In this document: positions 25,986 through 36,998 of the stretch, piece by piece
Layout of the letters: each line of letters starts with the position of its first letter
Numbering within the stretch: the stretch's first letter is position 1
Assembly (NCBI GenBank): GCA_964540795.1
Contig: CAZINX010000010.1
Span: 30,581 to 94,580, forward strand
Source: Dichotomicrobium sp964540795
Lineage (GTDB): Bacteria > Pseudomonadota > Alphaproteobacteria > Rhizobiales > Rhodomicrobiaceae
Length of the DNA stretch: 64,000 nucleotides
Reading direction: 5' to 3'
Notes under the pieces: generated by a model
What the model was told of the DNA's origin: nothing
Database searches by the model: none
What the model saw: only the letters and a program-made list of their open reading frames with translations
Program-made: the position numbers and the translations under genes

Positions 25986-26174
25986 TGGGGCCTCCTCCTT
26001 TCCGGCTTGATCTCTTGTTCAGCGCAGTGCAGTTACGAACAGATCAGAGTAGAGGCTTTTTGCCACGCCGCGCGGGCCGCTTGCAACGCGCGCCGGTTGT
26101 GCCGTTAACCGCGCCGCGCTAGCCTCGCTCAGCCGTAGCCGTTTCCGCTCCGCACAACAAGAGACTCCGCGATC

Positions 26175-26696
26175 ATGGACCCCGCGACCGGGATCGACTG
26201 GTGGGCCGGCACCTCAACGCCGCCATTGGCCGCGCTGCTGCGCCTTGTGCTGGCAGCGGTGCTGGGCGCCGTCATCGGCATCGAGCGCGAGGTGGGCGGG
26301 CGTCAGGCCGGTCTCAAGACGCATATGCTGATCTCGGTGGCGGCGGCGACGTTTACGCTCATCACCTTCGAGATCTTCGCGGAAGCAAGCGGCGAGAGTG
26401 GCGCGAACCCGGATCCGCTGCGCATCATCGAGGCCGTGACGGCCGGGGTGGCCTTCCTCGCGGCGGGCACGATCATCCGCACGGCGGACCGTGTGCGCGG
26501 GCTGACAACCGGCGCGGGCATGTGGGCGGCCGGAGCGGTCGGCGTGAGCGCGGGGGCGGGCTATATGATCCTTGCGGTGCTGGCCACGACCGTGACCTTC
26601 GTCATCCTGACGGTAATCCGCTGGATCGAGCGGCAGTTCATCGACCGCCCGTCCATGCGGCAGGAGCCGAAGGATGGGTCAGCGGACGACAGTTGA
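26175..26696 (+). CDS. MgtC/SapB family membrane protein
   Basis: The 173-residue protein has about four to five membrane segments and the MgtC signature GIEREVGGRQAGLKTHMLISVAAA near residue 38. AVTAGVAFLAAGTIIR and GLTTGAGMWAAGAVGVSAGAG follow. MgtC proteins affect survival under low magnesium and interact with membrane ATPases. The small C-terminal region of virulence-type MgtC is missing. The neighbourhood contains two P-type ATPases, though on the other strand and several kb away. The start has no strong Shine-Dalgarno sequence. Confidence 0.87.
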   Translation: MDPATGIDWWAGTSTPPLAALLRLVLAAVLGAVIGIEREVGGRQAGLKTHMLISVAAATFTLITFEIFAEASGESGANPDPLRIIEAVTAGVAFLAAGTIIRTADRVRGLTTGAGMWAAGAVGVSAGAGYMILAVLATTVTFVILTVIRWIERQFIDRPSMRQEPKDGSADDS

Positions 26697-26707
26697 GCGA
26701 GGCCGTA

Positions 26708-27325
26708 ATGAAGGCATATGGCGCGGTGGTGCTGGCGGCAGGCTTTTCACGTCGGCTGCCGGGCGAGGACAAGCTGCTGAAGTTATATCGCGGGCGGCCG
26801 CTGCTGGCGCACGCGCTGGCCACGGTCGCCGGGCTTGGCCTGGGCGATACGGTCCTCGTTACTGGCGGCGCGGCGGCGCGCATCTCGGAGTTGGCGCGGC
26901 CATGGCGGCTGCGCTGCGTGCGCAATGACGATGCGGCTGCCGGCATGGGCGGCTCGATCGCGGCGGGCGTGAAGGCGCTGCGCGAGGGGCTGGCCGGGGT
27001 CTTCATCGTGCTGGGAGACATGCCGGAGGTCATGCCGGAGGATTATGCTCGGCTGGCGACGGCGCACGAGCAGCGGCCCGAGCGCATCTGCGTCCCGGTA
27101 TGGGAAGGCCGGCGCGGCCACCCGGTGCTGTTCGGCGGGGACCATCGCGGCGCGCTGGCGGCGCTGACGGGCGATGTTGGCGCGCGCAGCATCCTCCGCG
27201 AGGCGGTGGATTTGCTCGGCGTCCCGGCGGCTTCGGCCGGCGTGCTGGTCGATCTCGACACCGAAGAGGATTTCGCCGCGCCTGCGCCCGGCGGCCCGCC
27301 CGAACCCGACCGCGCATCGGATTGA
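26708..27325 (+). CDS. MobA-like NTP transferase (MocA/CoxI-type)
   Basis: ATG 26708 with GAGG upstream gives a 205-residue protein. It starts with the nucleotidyltransferase signature VVLAAGFSRRLPGEDKLL. FIVLGDMPEVMPEDYARL supplies the metal-binding Asp, and GRRGHPVLFGGDHRGALAALTGDVGARSIL follows. Such proteins attach CMP or GMP to molybdopterin for molybdenum enzymes. Partners would be molybdenum hydroxylases, not seen here, although a CoxG-like gene lies at 23.8 kb. The gene begins 11 bases after mgtC and may be co-transcribed with it. Confidence 0.85.
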   Translation: MKAYGAVVLAAGFSRRLPGEDKLLKLYRGRPLLAHALATVAGLGLGDTVLVTGGAAARISELARPWRLRCVRNDDAAAGMGGSIAAGVKALREGLAGVFIVLGDMPEVMPEDYARLATAHEQRPERICVPVWEGRRGHPVLFGGDHRGALAALTGDVGARSILREAVDLLGVPAASAGVLVDLDTEEDFAAPAPGGPPEPDRASD

Positions 27326-27415
27326 CGAAACGCAAGTCCTGTTCACGCTTGGCCGGATATACTAAACCGTCGCCGGGCAAAGCCGCGATACCCACGCAGC
27401 GCGAAGAGGCGCGCC

Positions 27416-28951
27416 ATGAGTGAAGCTTATGATGCCATCGTGATCGGCTCCGGGCTGGGCGGGCTGACCGCGGGCGCGCTCGCGGCGAAGCAGGGCCGCA
27501 AGGTTCTGGTGCTGGAGCGCAACGACGAGTTCGGCGGCGCGGCCTCCACCTACCGGCGCGACGGCCTCACGATCGAAGCCGCGCTGCACCAGCTTGACGG
27601 CCTCGATGAGGCCGATCACAAGACCGCGCTGTTCGCAGAACTCGGCCTGAGCGAGCGCATCGCGACCGTGCCGATCCCCGAACTGCACGAGGTCCGCAGC
27701 AAACATCTCGGCGCACCGTTCGTGCTGCCGAGCGGCGTCGAGGCCGTGAAAGAGGCGGCGGGCGCGCGCTTCTCTGATCACCGCCGGCCCATCGGCGAAT
27801 TCGTCGATCTGCTCTGCGATATCCGCGCGGCAATCAACGAACTCGGCCAGCAGGGCGCGGGCAGCAACTGGCTGTCGGCGGCGCTGTCGAACCCGATGCG
27901 GTTCTGGAGCCTCGCGCGCAACCGCAAGGCCACGGCCGCGGAGGTGATGGACAGCCATTTCGGTGACGAGGAGGCGCTGAAGCTCGCGTTAGTGCCGAAC
28001 ATGAGCTATTTCACCGACGATCCGGCCCGCCTCTGGTTCCCCGGCTTCGCGGTGGCGCAGGCGTCCTATCTCATCGGCGGCGCGCATTACATAAAGGGCG
28101 GCTCGGCGGAACTGGCGAAGGCGCTGATCGCGGTCATCGAAGCGCATGGCGGGGCGGCGCACACGGGGCGCACGGTCACGGGCATCCTGACCGAGAACGG
28201 CGAGGCGGCGGGCGTGGCGCATGAAGGCGACGGCACGGTGGAAGAAGCGCACGCGCCGCTCATCTTCGGCAATGCCGCGCCGCACAGGCTCGCGGAGATG
28301 CTGCCGAAGGATCAGCGCGGCGGCTTCGAGAAGCGCTATGCAGGCCGCCCGCTGTCGCATTCGCATTTCGCGCTTTATCTGGGCCTGCGCGAGCCGCCGG
28401 CGAATGTCGGCCTGAACCGCTATTCCACCTTCATCTTCCCGGACTGGATGGATTCCGCGCGCAAGCTCCCGCTCAACGCCGACCTGCTGGCGGATGACCC
28501 GGGCCGGCGGATGCCGATGCTCGGCGTGGTCAATTATGACGCCATCGACAGCGGCATCACCGCCGAAGGCGCCTACCCGCTCAGCGTTGTCGGTCTCGAC
28601 AGACTCGTTAACTGGCGCGATCTGGATGAGGCCGCCGACGATGCCCGCCGCGCGCGCTGGACCGAGCGCATCATCGCCGAACTGGACGCTCACTACCCCG
28701 GTTTCGCCGATGCGGTGTGCTACAAGGAGATGGTCACTGCGCGCAGCATCCAGCATTATCTGAACACGCCGGGCGGCGCGGTCTATGGCTTCGCGGCAGT
28801 ACCGCCGGACGATCAGGAGGGCTTCGGCCAAGCGAAAACGCCGGTGCCGGGGCTTTACCTGGCGTCCAGCTATGTGTGGTATGGCGGGTTTTCCGGCGCG
28901 ATGTTCGGCGGCGCAACGGCGGCGCGGGCGGCCCTGGGCGAGTCGGGATAA
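27416..28951 (+). CDS. FAD-dependent oxidoreductase of the CrtI/COG1233 type
   Basis: The 511-residue protein opens with a Rossmann FAD motif, AIVIGSGLGGLTAGALAAKQG, followed by LERNDEFGGAASTYRRDG. It ends with the C-terminal FAD site PVPGLYLASSYVWYGGFSGAMFGGATAA. It belongs with phytoene-desaturase-like and all-trans-retinol-saturase-like flavoproteins. No carotenoid gene accompanies it, so the substrate is open. It lies 33 bases upstream of the DUF5132-like and HMA-like genes and may be in their operon. Confidence 0.83.
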   Translation: MSEAYDAIVIGSGLGGLTAGALAAKQGRKVLVLERNDEFGGAASTYRRDGLTIEAALHQLDGLDEADHKTALFAELGLSERIATVPIPELHEVRSKHLGAPFVLPSGVEAVKEAAGARFSDHRRPIGEFVDLLCDIRAAINELGQQGAGSNWLSAALSNPMRFWSLARNRKATAAEVMDSHFGDEEALKLALVPNMSYFTDDPARLWFPGFAVAQASYLIGGAHYIKGGSAELAKALIAVIEAHGGAAHTGRTVTGILTENGEAAGVAHEGDGTVEEAHAPLIFGNAAPHRLAEMLPKDQRGGFEKRYAGRPLSHSHFALYLGLREPPANVGLNRYSTFIFPDWMDSARKLPLNADLLADDPGRRMPMLGVVNYDAIDSGITAEGAYPLSVVGLDRLVNWRDLDEAADDARRARWTERIIAELDAHYPGFADAVCYKEMVTARSIQHYLNTPGGAVYGFAAVPPDDQEGFGQAKTPVPGLYLASSYVWYGGFSGAMFGGATAARAALGESG

Positions 28952-28984
28952 TCATTCGTTAACGGGGATATTCGAGAGGATGCG

Positions 28985-29305
28985 ATGAACGGGGCTTTTC
29001 TAAGGGGTTTGCTGGCCGGGGCGGCGGCTGCCGGCGCGCTGGCGGTGTTCATGCCCGGCGTGTACCGCGCGGCGCAGCCGGCGATGCGCAAGGCGATGAA
29101 GGCGGGCATCAAGGCGTATGAGCAGAGCCGCGAGCAGCTTTCCGAGCTGGCGGAAACCGCCGAGGACGCCTACCACGAGGCGCTGGACGAGCTGCAGCGC
29201 GAGGCCAGGGAGAAGCAGGCGCAGGCCGCCCAGGCCGCCGAAGAGGCCAGCCATGCAACGAGCGGCGACGGCGTCGGCAACGGCCAGCGGGGTCCCGTTG
29301 GCTGA
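28985..29305 (+). CDS. small membrane-anchored protein, DUF5132-like
   Basis: GAGAGG precedes ATG 28985. The 106-residue protein has an N-terminal hydrophobic anchor (LLAGAAAAGALAVFMPGVY). A basic helix with AMKAGIKAYEQSREQLSELAETAEDAYHEA follows, then a Gln/Ala/Glu-rich coiled-coil tail. The pattern of an anchor plus KAxIKxxxxYEQSRE resembles DUF5132 proteins, which I recall near HMA-domain and P-type ATPase genes. Its 3' end overlaps the next gene by 53 bases in a different frame, so the two are probably coupled. Confidence 0.7.
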   Translation: MNGAFLRGLLAGAAAAGALAVFMPGVYRAAQPAMRKAMKAGIKAYEQSREQLSELAETAEDAYHEALDELQREAREKQAQAAQAAEEASHATSGDGVGNGQRGPVG

Positions 29306-29947
29306 TCTGCCGAAAGCCGAGGTTGCGCATCGCGCCAGCCAGCGGCTGCGGCTGCGGTTCCCGCGCCAGCGCGGCGACGCGGATTTCTTCGCAAGGCTGG
29401 AGCGCAACGCGCTGTTCGTGGAGGGCGTGCTGGCGGCGACCGGCCGTCCGGCGACTGGCAGCCTCATCATACGGCACAAGAGCGACTTCGATACGCTGGC
29501 GCAGCGCCTGCGGGAAGAAGGCGTGTGCGACGTCAGCCCGGAGCCGGAGGATCACCGCCCGGAGATCGAGGCGCGGCATCTGAGCAGGCAGTTGAACGCG
29601 CAGCTCTACGAGGCGTCTGGCGGCCAGCTCGATCTGCGCGCGCTCGCGGCCTTCGGGCTCGTGTTGATGGGCGTCGTCCAGATCGCGCGGGGCCAGGTGT
29701 TCGCGCCGGCGACCACGGCGCTATGGTACGGGCTGACGCTGCTGCTGATGAACGGGCGCGGCGGGCCAGGCGGCGACGGCNNNNNNNNNNNNNNNNNNNN
29801 NNNNNNNNNNNNNNNNNNNNNNNNNNNNNNNNNNNNNNNNNNNNNNNNNNNNNNNNNNNNNNNNNNNNNNNNNNNNNNNNGTACGGGCTGACGCTGCTGC
29901 TGATGAACGGGCGCGGCGGGCCAGGCGGCGACGGCAACGGCGATTGA
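29253..29947 (+). CDS. HMA-like (heavy-metal-associated fold) membrane protein, interrupted by an assembly gap
   Basis: The frame from ATG 29253 (GAGG upstream) encodes VAHRASQRLRLRFPRQRGDADFF, VEGVLAATGRPATGSLIIRH, and a C-terminal hydrophobic helix (LRALAAFGLVLMGVVQIARG). A second helix, ATTALWYGLTLLLMNG, follows. The first half looks like an HMA-fold domain without the metal-binding CxxC. The gene runs into 100 Ns flanked by identical 55-base copies. Removing the Ns and one copy restores a continuous 179-residue protein ending GGDGNGD. An alternative start is TTG 29298. The P-type ATPase on the opposite strand carries a related N-terminal domain. Confidence 0.65.
29726..29935. other. scaffold gap (Ns 29781-29880) with identical 55-base flanks
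   Basis: The 55 bases at 29726-29780 are repeated exactly at 29881-29935, directly on either side of exactly 100 Ns. The simplest reading is two contigs ending in the same k-mer that were joined by a default gap. Collapsing to one copy keeps the HMA-like frame open to its stop, which supports the artefact reading over a real duplication. Confidence 0.9.
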
Positions 29948-29950
29948 GGC

Positions 29951-31103
29951 TCAACCCAGTTCGCGCTCAAGCCGCTCGGCCTGATCGGTGCGCTCCCAGG
30001 GCGGGTCCAGTTCGCTGCGACCGAAATGCCCGAACACCGCGAGGTCCTGAAAGAACCGGCCCCCGCGCTCGGCCGGCGCCTGTGCCAGCTTGAACCGCTC
30101 CATCAGCCCGGATGGGCTGAAGTCGATGATTTCGGCGAGCGCGCCGGCGATCACATTGTCCGGTTTCACGCCGCTGTCGTAGGTGTCGATCTCGACGCTG
30201 AGCGGCATGCGCTTGCCCATCGTATAGCTGAGCTGCACCTCGCATTCGCTTGCCAGACCCGACGCGACGACGTTCTTCGCCGCATAGCGCGCGGCATAAG
30301 CGCCGAGCCGGTCGATGCGCCACGGGTCCTTGCCGCTCAGCGCCGCGCCGCCGTGCCGGCAATAGCCGCCATAGCAGTCGACCTGGTTCTTCCGCCCGGT
30401 CAGCCCGCCATGCCAGGTCGGCCCGCCGGAGGTCTCCGCGTTCTCCAGCGACACCGCGACGGACGCCTCACCGCTCGGCAAATCCAGCTCCTCCAGCACC
30501 GGCGCGACGACCGCGCCGCGCACATCGGCTTCCGCCACGGGCGTCAATCGCTCGCCCGTCCTGAGCGCGGAAAACACCATCACCGTCTCCAGCCGTTGCG
30601 GCTGCCGGTCCCCATAGCGCACCGCGACCTGCACCTGCCCATCCGGGTGCAGCGCGGCGAACCGCTCATCCTCGCGTCGGACGGATGACAGCCGACGCGC
30701 CAGCCGGTGCGCCAGCGCGATCGACATCGGCATCATCTCGGGCGTATGGCGGCAGGCATAGCCAAACACGGTCGCGTTCAGGCTCTCGATCTGACTGCCC
30801 ATCGTCTCCGAAGATCGGCGACGCGGCGAAACGGAGGACAGGATCGCCACCTTGTCCGGGCTGAAGTCGGTGCCCTCATACCCCGCCTCGGCGATGACAT
30901 CGCGGGTGATCTGCGAAAGATCGACGCTCGCTTCGGAGGCCACATGCACCGAGAGGAACACCACGCCGCTCGCGACCGCGCACTCGGCCGACAACCGCGC
31001 TTGCGGATCGCGCACCAGATACGCGTCGACGATGGCGTCGCTGATGCTGTCGGACAGCTTGTCCGGGTGGCCTTCGCTCAGCGATGTCGAGGTCATCACG
31101 AAA

Positions 31104-31111
<8 letters not shown>
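29951..31111 (-). CDS. divergent methionine adenosyltransferase (MetK-like) paralogue
   Basis: The 386-residue protein aligns with MetK throughout: SEGHPDKLSDSISDAIVDAYL at the N-terminus, GGAALSGKDPWRIDRLGAYAARYAAKN, and GHFGRSELDPPWERTDQA at the end. Housekeeping MetK makes S-adenosylmethionine from methionine and ATP. Two conserved active-site loops are altered: GAGDQGxMFGYA reads MGSQIESLNATVFGYA, and the GDxGLTGRK loop reads WHGGLTGRK. It is therefore unlikely to be the main MetK. It overlaps the upstream P-type ATPase gene by 8 bases and is probably in its operon. No SAM riboswitch is visible. Confidence 0.83.
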
Positions 31112-34121
<3,010 letters not shown>

Positions 34122-34390
34122 GAGCGGGCGGGAACGCAAACCTGTGAGATGTTGGACATCACGATGGGTGGCACAACATGACGCGCCTGACGATGACCGT
34201 TTTTAAACCGGTCGTGCAACGCGACGATGAACGCATCGCCTTCACGGAATGTTATGGGGTTGCGAGGCGAACGTGACAAACACAGCGGGCGCTGTCTGAT
34301 AGGGTCGAGACTGTGACGGCGGTGACGGCGGGCGGCTTCGGGCGACCGCGGTACCGGGGCGACGCCAGACAAGCGAAGGACGCGCAAGGC

Positions 34391-35833
34391 ATGATGACAC
34401 GAGATGTCGACATAGCGATTATCGGGGCCGGCACGGCCGGCATGGGCGCTTATCGCGCGGCGACGAAGCATACCGACAACGTGGTCCTGATCGAGGGCGA
34501 TCAATACGGCACGACCTGCGCGCGGGTAGGCTGTATGCCGTCGAAGCTGCTGATCGCTGCCGCCGACGCCGCGCACGATATCTGCAAGGCGCAAGGCTTC
34601 GGCGTGCATGTCGACGGCAATGTGCGCATCGACGGGCGCGAGGTCATGGACCGGGTCCGGCGCGAGCGCGACCGCTTCGTCAGCTTTGTGGTCGAGGCCG
34701 TCGAGACCTGGCCAGAGGACAATCGCATCATGGGCCGGGCGAAGTTCCTCGACGATCACACGCTGGAAATGGACAACGGCGACCGCGTCGTGGCTGAGCG
34801 CATCGTCATCGCGACCGGCTCGCGCCCGGTCTATCCCAAACAGTTCGAGGCGGCGGGCGATCGGCTCATCATTAATGACGATGTGTTCGACTGGCAGGAG
34901 CTGCCGGGATCGGTCGCGGTGTTCGGCGGCGGCATCATCGGGCTGGAGCTGGGCCAGGCGCTCCATCGGCTGGGGGTGCGGGTGCGGCTGTTCGGCAAGT
35001 TCGGCGATATCGGCCCGCTGACGGACCCGGAGGTGAAGCAATCCGCGCTTCAGGCGTTTCAGGCGGAGTTCCCGTTCGACCCGGATGCCGATGTGACGAA
35101 CATCGAACGCGCGGGCGATGCCGTCTCGATCACCTTCACCGACGCCGACGGGCGCGAGACCAATGAACATTTCCATTATCTGCTCGCCGCCACAGGACGG
35201 CGCGCGAATGTCGACAGCCTCGCGCTGGAGAACACCTCGCTGGAACTGGACGACAAGGGCATCCCCGTGTTCGACCGCTACACGATGCAGGCGGGCGACA
35301 GCCACGTCTTCATCGCCGGCGACGTGACGGGCGACGTTCCGCTGCTGCACGAGGCCGCCGATAGCGGACGCATCGCGGGCGACAACGCCGGGCGCTTCCC
35401 GGACATCCGTACCGGCCTGCGCCGCGCGCCTCTCGGCATCATGTTCACCGACCCGAATATCGCGACCGTTGGCCATTCGTATCGCGAACTCGATGGGCTC
35501 CAGTGCGACTACGCCATCGGACAGGTTGATTTCGGCGGTCAGGGCCGCAGCCGCGTCATGCTGGTCAACCACGGGCTGCTGCGCGTCTACGGCGAATACG
35601 GAACCGGGCTGTTCCTGGGCGCGGAGATGGCCGGCCCGCGCATGGAGCACATCGCGCATCTGCTCGCCTGGGCGTATCAGCAGCGGATGACCGTGTCGCA
35701 GATGCTGGATATGCCTTATTACCATCCGGTCATCGAGGAGGGGCTGCGCAGCGCGCTGCGCGACCTCAACGCCAGGCTCCATATCGGCCCGGAAAGCCCG
35801 CGCCGCTGCATGGACTGCGGCCCCGGCGGCTGA
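34391..35833 (+). CDS. dihydrolipoamide dehydrogenase-like pyridine nucleotide-disulfide oxidoreductase
   Basis: The start at 34391 or 34394 (tandem ATGs) has AAGG just upstream. The 480-residue flavoprotein has IAIIGAGTAGMGAYRAA (FAD), the redox-active pair C43/C48 in GTTCARVGCMPSK, an NAD-binding SVAVFGGGIIGLELGQAL, and VFIAGDVTGDVPLLHEAA. The C-terminal catalytic His-Glu region is YYHPVIEEGL. It is not beside 2-oxoacid dehydrogenase genes, so it may serve another disulfide substrate. An unusual C-terminal extension ends RRCMDCGPGG. It is divergent from the P-type ATPase operon. Confidence 0.88.
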   Translation: MMTRDVDIAIIGAGTAGMGAYRAATKHTDNVVLIEGDQYGTTCARVGCMPSKLLIAAADAAHDICKAQGFGVHVDGNVRIDGREVMDRVRRERDRFVSFVVEAVETWPEDNRIMGRAKFLDDHTLEMDNGDRVVAERIVIATGSRPVYPKQFEAAGDRLIINDDVFDWQELPGSVAVFGGGIIGLELGQALHRLGVRVRLFGKFGDIGPLTDPEVKQSALQAFQAEFPFDPDADVTNIERAGDAVSITFTDADGRETNEHFHYLLAATGRRANVDSLALENTSLELDDKGIPVFDRYTMQAGDSHVFIAGDVTGDVPLLHEAADSGRIAGDNAGRFPDIRTGLRRAPLGIMFTDPNIATVGHSYRELDGLQCDYAIGQVDFGGQGRSRVMLVNHGLLRVYGEYGTGLFLGAEMAGPRMEHIAHLLAWAYQQRMTVSQMLDMPYYHPVIEEGLRSALRDLNARLHIGPESPRRCMDCGPGG

Positions 35834-35839
35834 TCCGCG

Positions 35840-36697
35840 TCAACGGATGCGCGTTATCTCGAAGCTCGTGTAGCACTGCTGGCTGGGCAGGTTGGTCTTG
35901 CCGCTGATCGCGTCGGCGAAGGCCTCGCTCAGCCGCACCCCCTCATCCTCCGGGCGGATGCCCACGAAGATCACCGGGCGCTGCCAGCTCGTGCCCGTGG
36001 CGTCCTCTCGCGCGGTGGGGCAATCGCTCTGGTACTGGCCCAGATTGAGCATCCACACGGGCGTTTCCGGCGCGACCGCCTCCTCCAGCCAGCCAGCCGC
36101 CGTCATGCCGCGCCGGCGCGCGCGCTCGGTCTCGATGTCCTGACGCCCCTCTTGCGATGCGAGGCCAATGGCCATCACCGCATCGGAGCGGTCCAGTCCG
36201 TCGCGCAGTTCGGGCGTAAAGATCGCTTCCGTTGTCGCCATGACAGGAATGCGATCGCCGTCGCGCTCCAGCACGCTCGTGCTCTCCTGCACCCAGGTAA
36301 CGCCGGCGGGCAGGACCGCCACGTCAAAGTCGGCCGCCCGGCCGGCGTCGTCCTGCCCCGTCACGGGATAAACAACCACATCGCCCCAGCGCAGCGTATC
36401 GACTGTCTCGGCGGTCTGCTCGGCGAAGATGAACGGCAGCCAGCGCTCGCGCAACTCGGGATCGCTGAGGACGACGGCCGTGCCCGTCACCGCGGCGGCG
36501 GTCGTCCCGGTCGCGGCCACGCTGGTGATCGTGTGCGTGCGGAACATCTCCAGCAGCCACTTCAGCCAGTCCCAGCGGCCGCTCCACGTGTCGTACTGCT
36601 TGTAGCGGCGATAGAGCCAGCGGATCGGGCCGAACCGCTCGCGCTCTTCCTCTTCGCGCGGGTTTTCGCCCGAGGGCATGTTCGGATCAGCGGACAT
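35840..36697 (-). CDS. hypothetical protein with one transmembrane segment
   Basis: GGAGA before ATG 36697 sets the start; upstream in-frame codons lack such a site. The 285-residue protein has an acidic N-terminus (GENPREEEERERFG) and an aromatic-rich amphipathic stretch (WLYRRYKQYDTWSGRWDWLKWLL). One hydrophobic segment follows (about 60-80), then a predicted periplasmic alpha/beta domain with ATTEAIF, AVMAIGLASQEG and VWMLNLGQYQSDCP. I do not recognise the family. It converges on the dihydrolipoamide-dehydrogenase-like gene with only 6 bases between stop codons. Confidence 0.7.
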   Translation of the reverse strand: MSADPNMPSGENPREEEERERFGPIRWLYRRYKQYDTWSGRWDWLKWLLEMFRTHTITSVAATGTTAAAVTGTAVVLSDPELRERWLPFIFAEQTAETVDTLRWGDVVVYPVTGQDDAGRAADFDVAVLPAGVTWVQESTSVLERDGDRIPVMATTEAIFTPELRDGLDRSDAVMAIGLASQEGRQDIETERARRRGMTAAGWLEEAVAPETPVWMLNLGQYQSDCPTAREDATGTSWQRPVIFVGIRPEDEGVRLSEAFADAISGKTNLPSQQCYTSFEITRIR

Positions 36698-36998
36698 GAC
36701 AGGTCTCCTCGGGCTGGCGCAGCGGCATTGCGGTGCAAAAGCATTAACCAAACTGCGCCGATTGTCCGTGTCCAGCGGCGCGCAGACAAGCGTTTTTCAA
36801 TGGCAGCGGCCCGGAATCTCGCGTTTTGCGCGGCGGCGTTGCGGGCGGCGCGCCTGAATGCGCGGTCTGGCCGCGTGGTCCCGATAGGCGCGGGGAGCGC
36901 CCGGCCATTCCCCCTTGATTGGGTTCCGCACCGGAAGCCTCACCGGCGCGGTTTTCGCATGACCGTTTCATGCGCCGCAAGCCGCCGCAGCCAGGCAA
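36698..36998. other. 301-base intergenic region without a recognisable gene
   Basis: The region separates two minus-strand genes. It should hold the promoter of the hypothetical gene starting at 36697 and the 3' end of the P-type ATPase transcript. I see no convincing ORF, RNA or repeat, and no perfect promoter match. Confidence 0.5.

Noticed and set aside
29881..29947. Real tandem duplication of the last 55 bases of the HMA-like gene
   Set aside because: The copies are identical and abut a 100-N spacer, and collapsing them keeps the frame. An assembly join explains this better.
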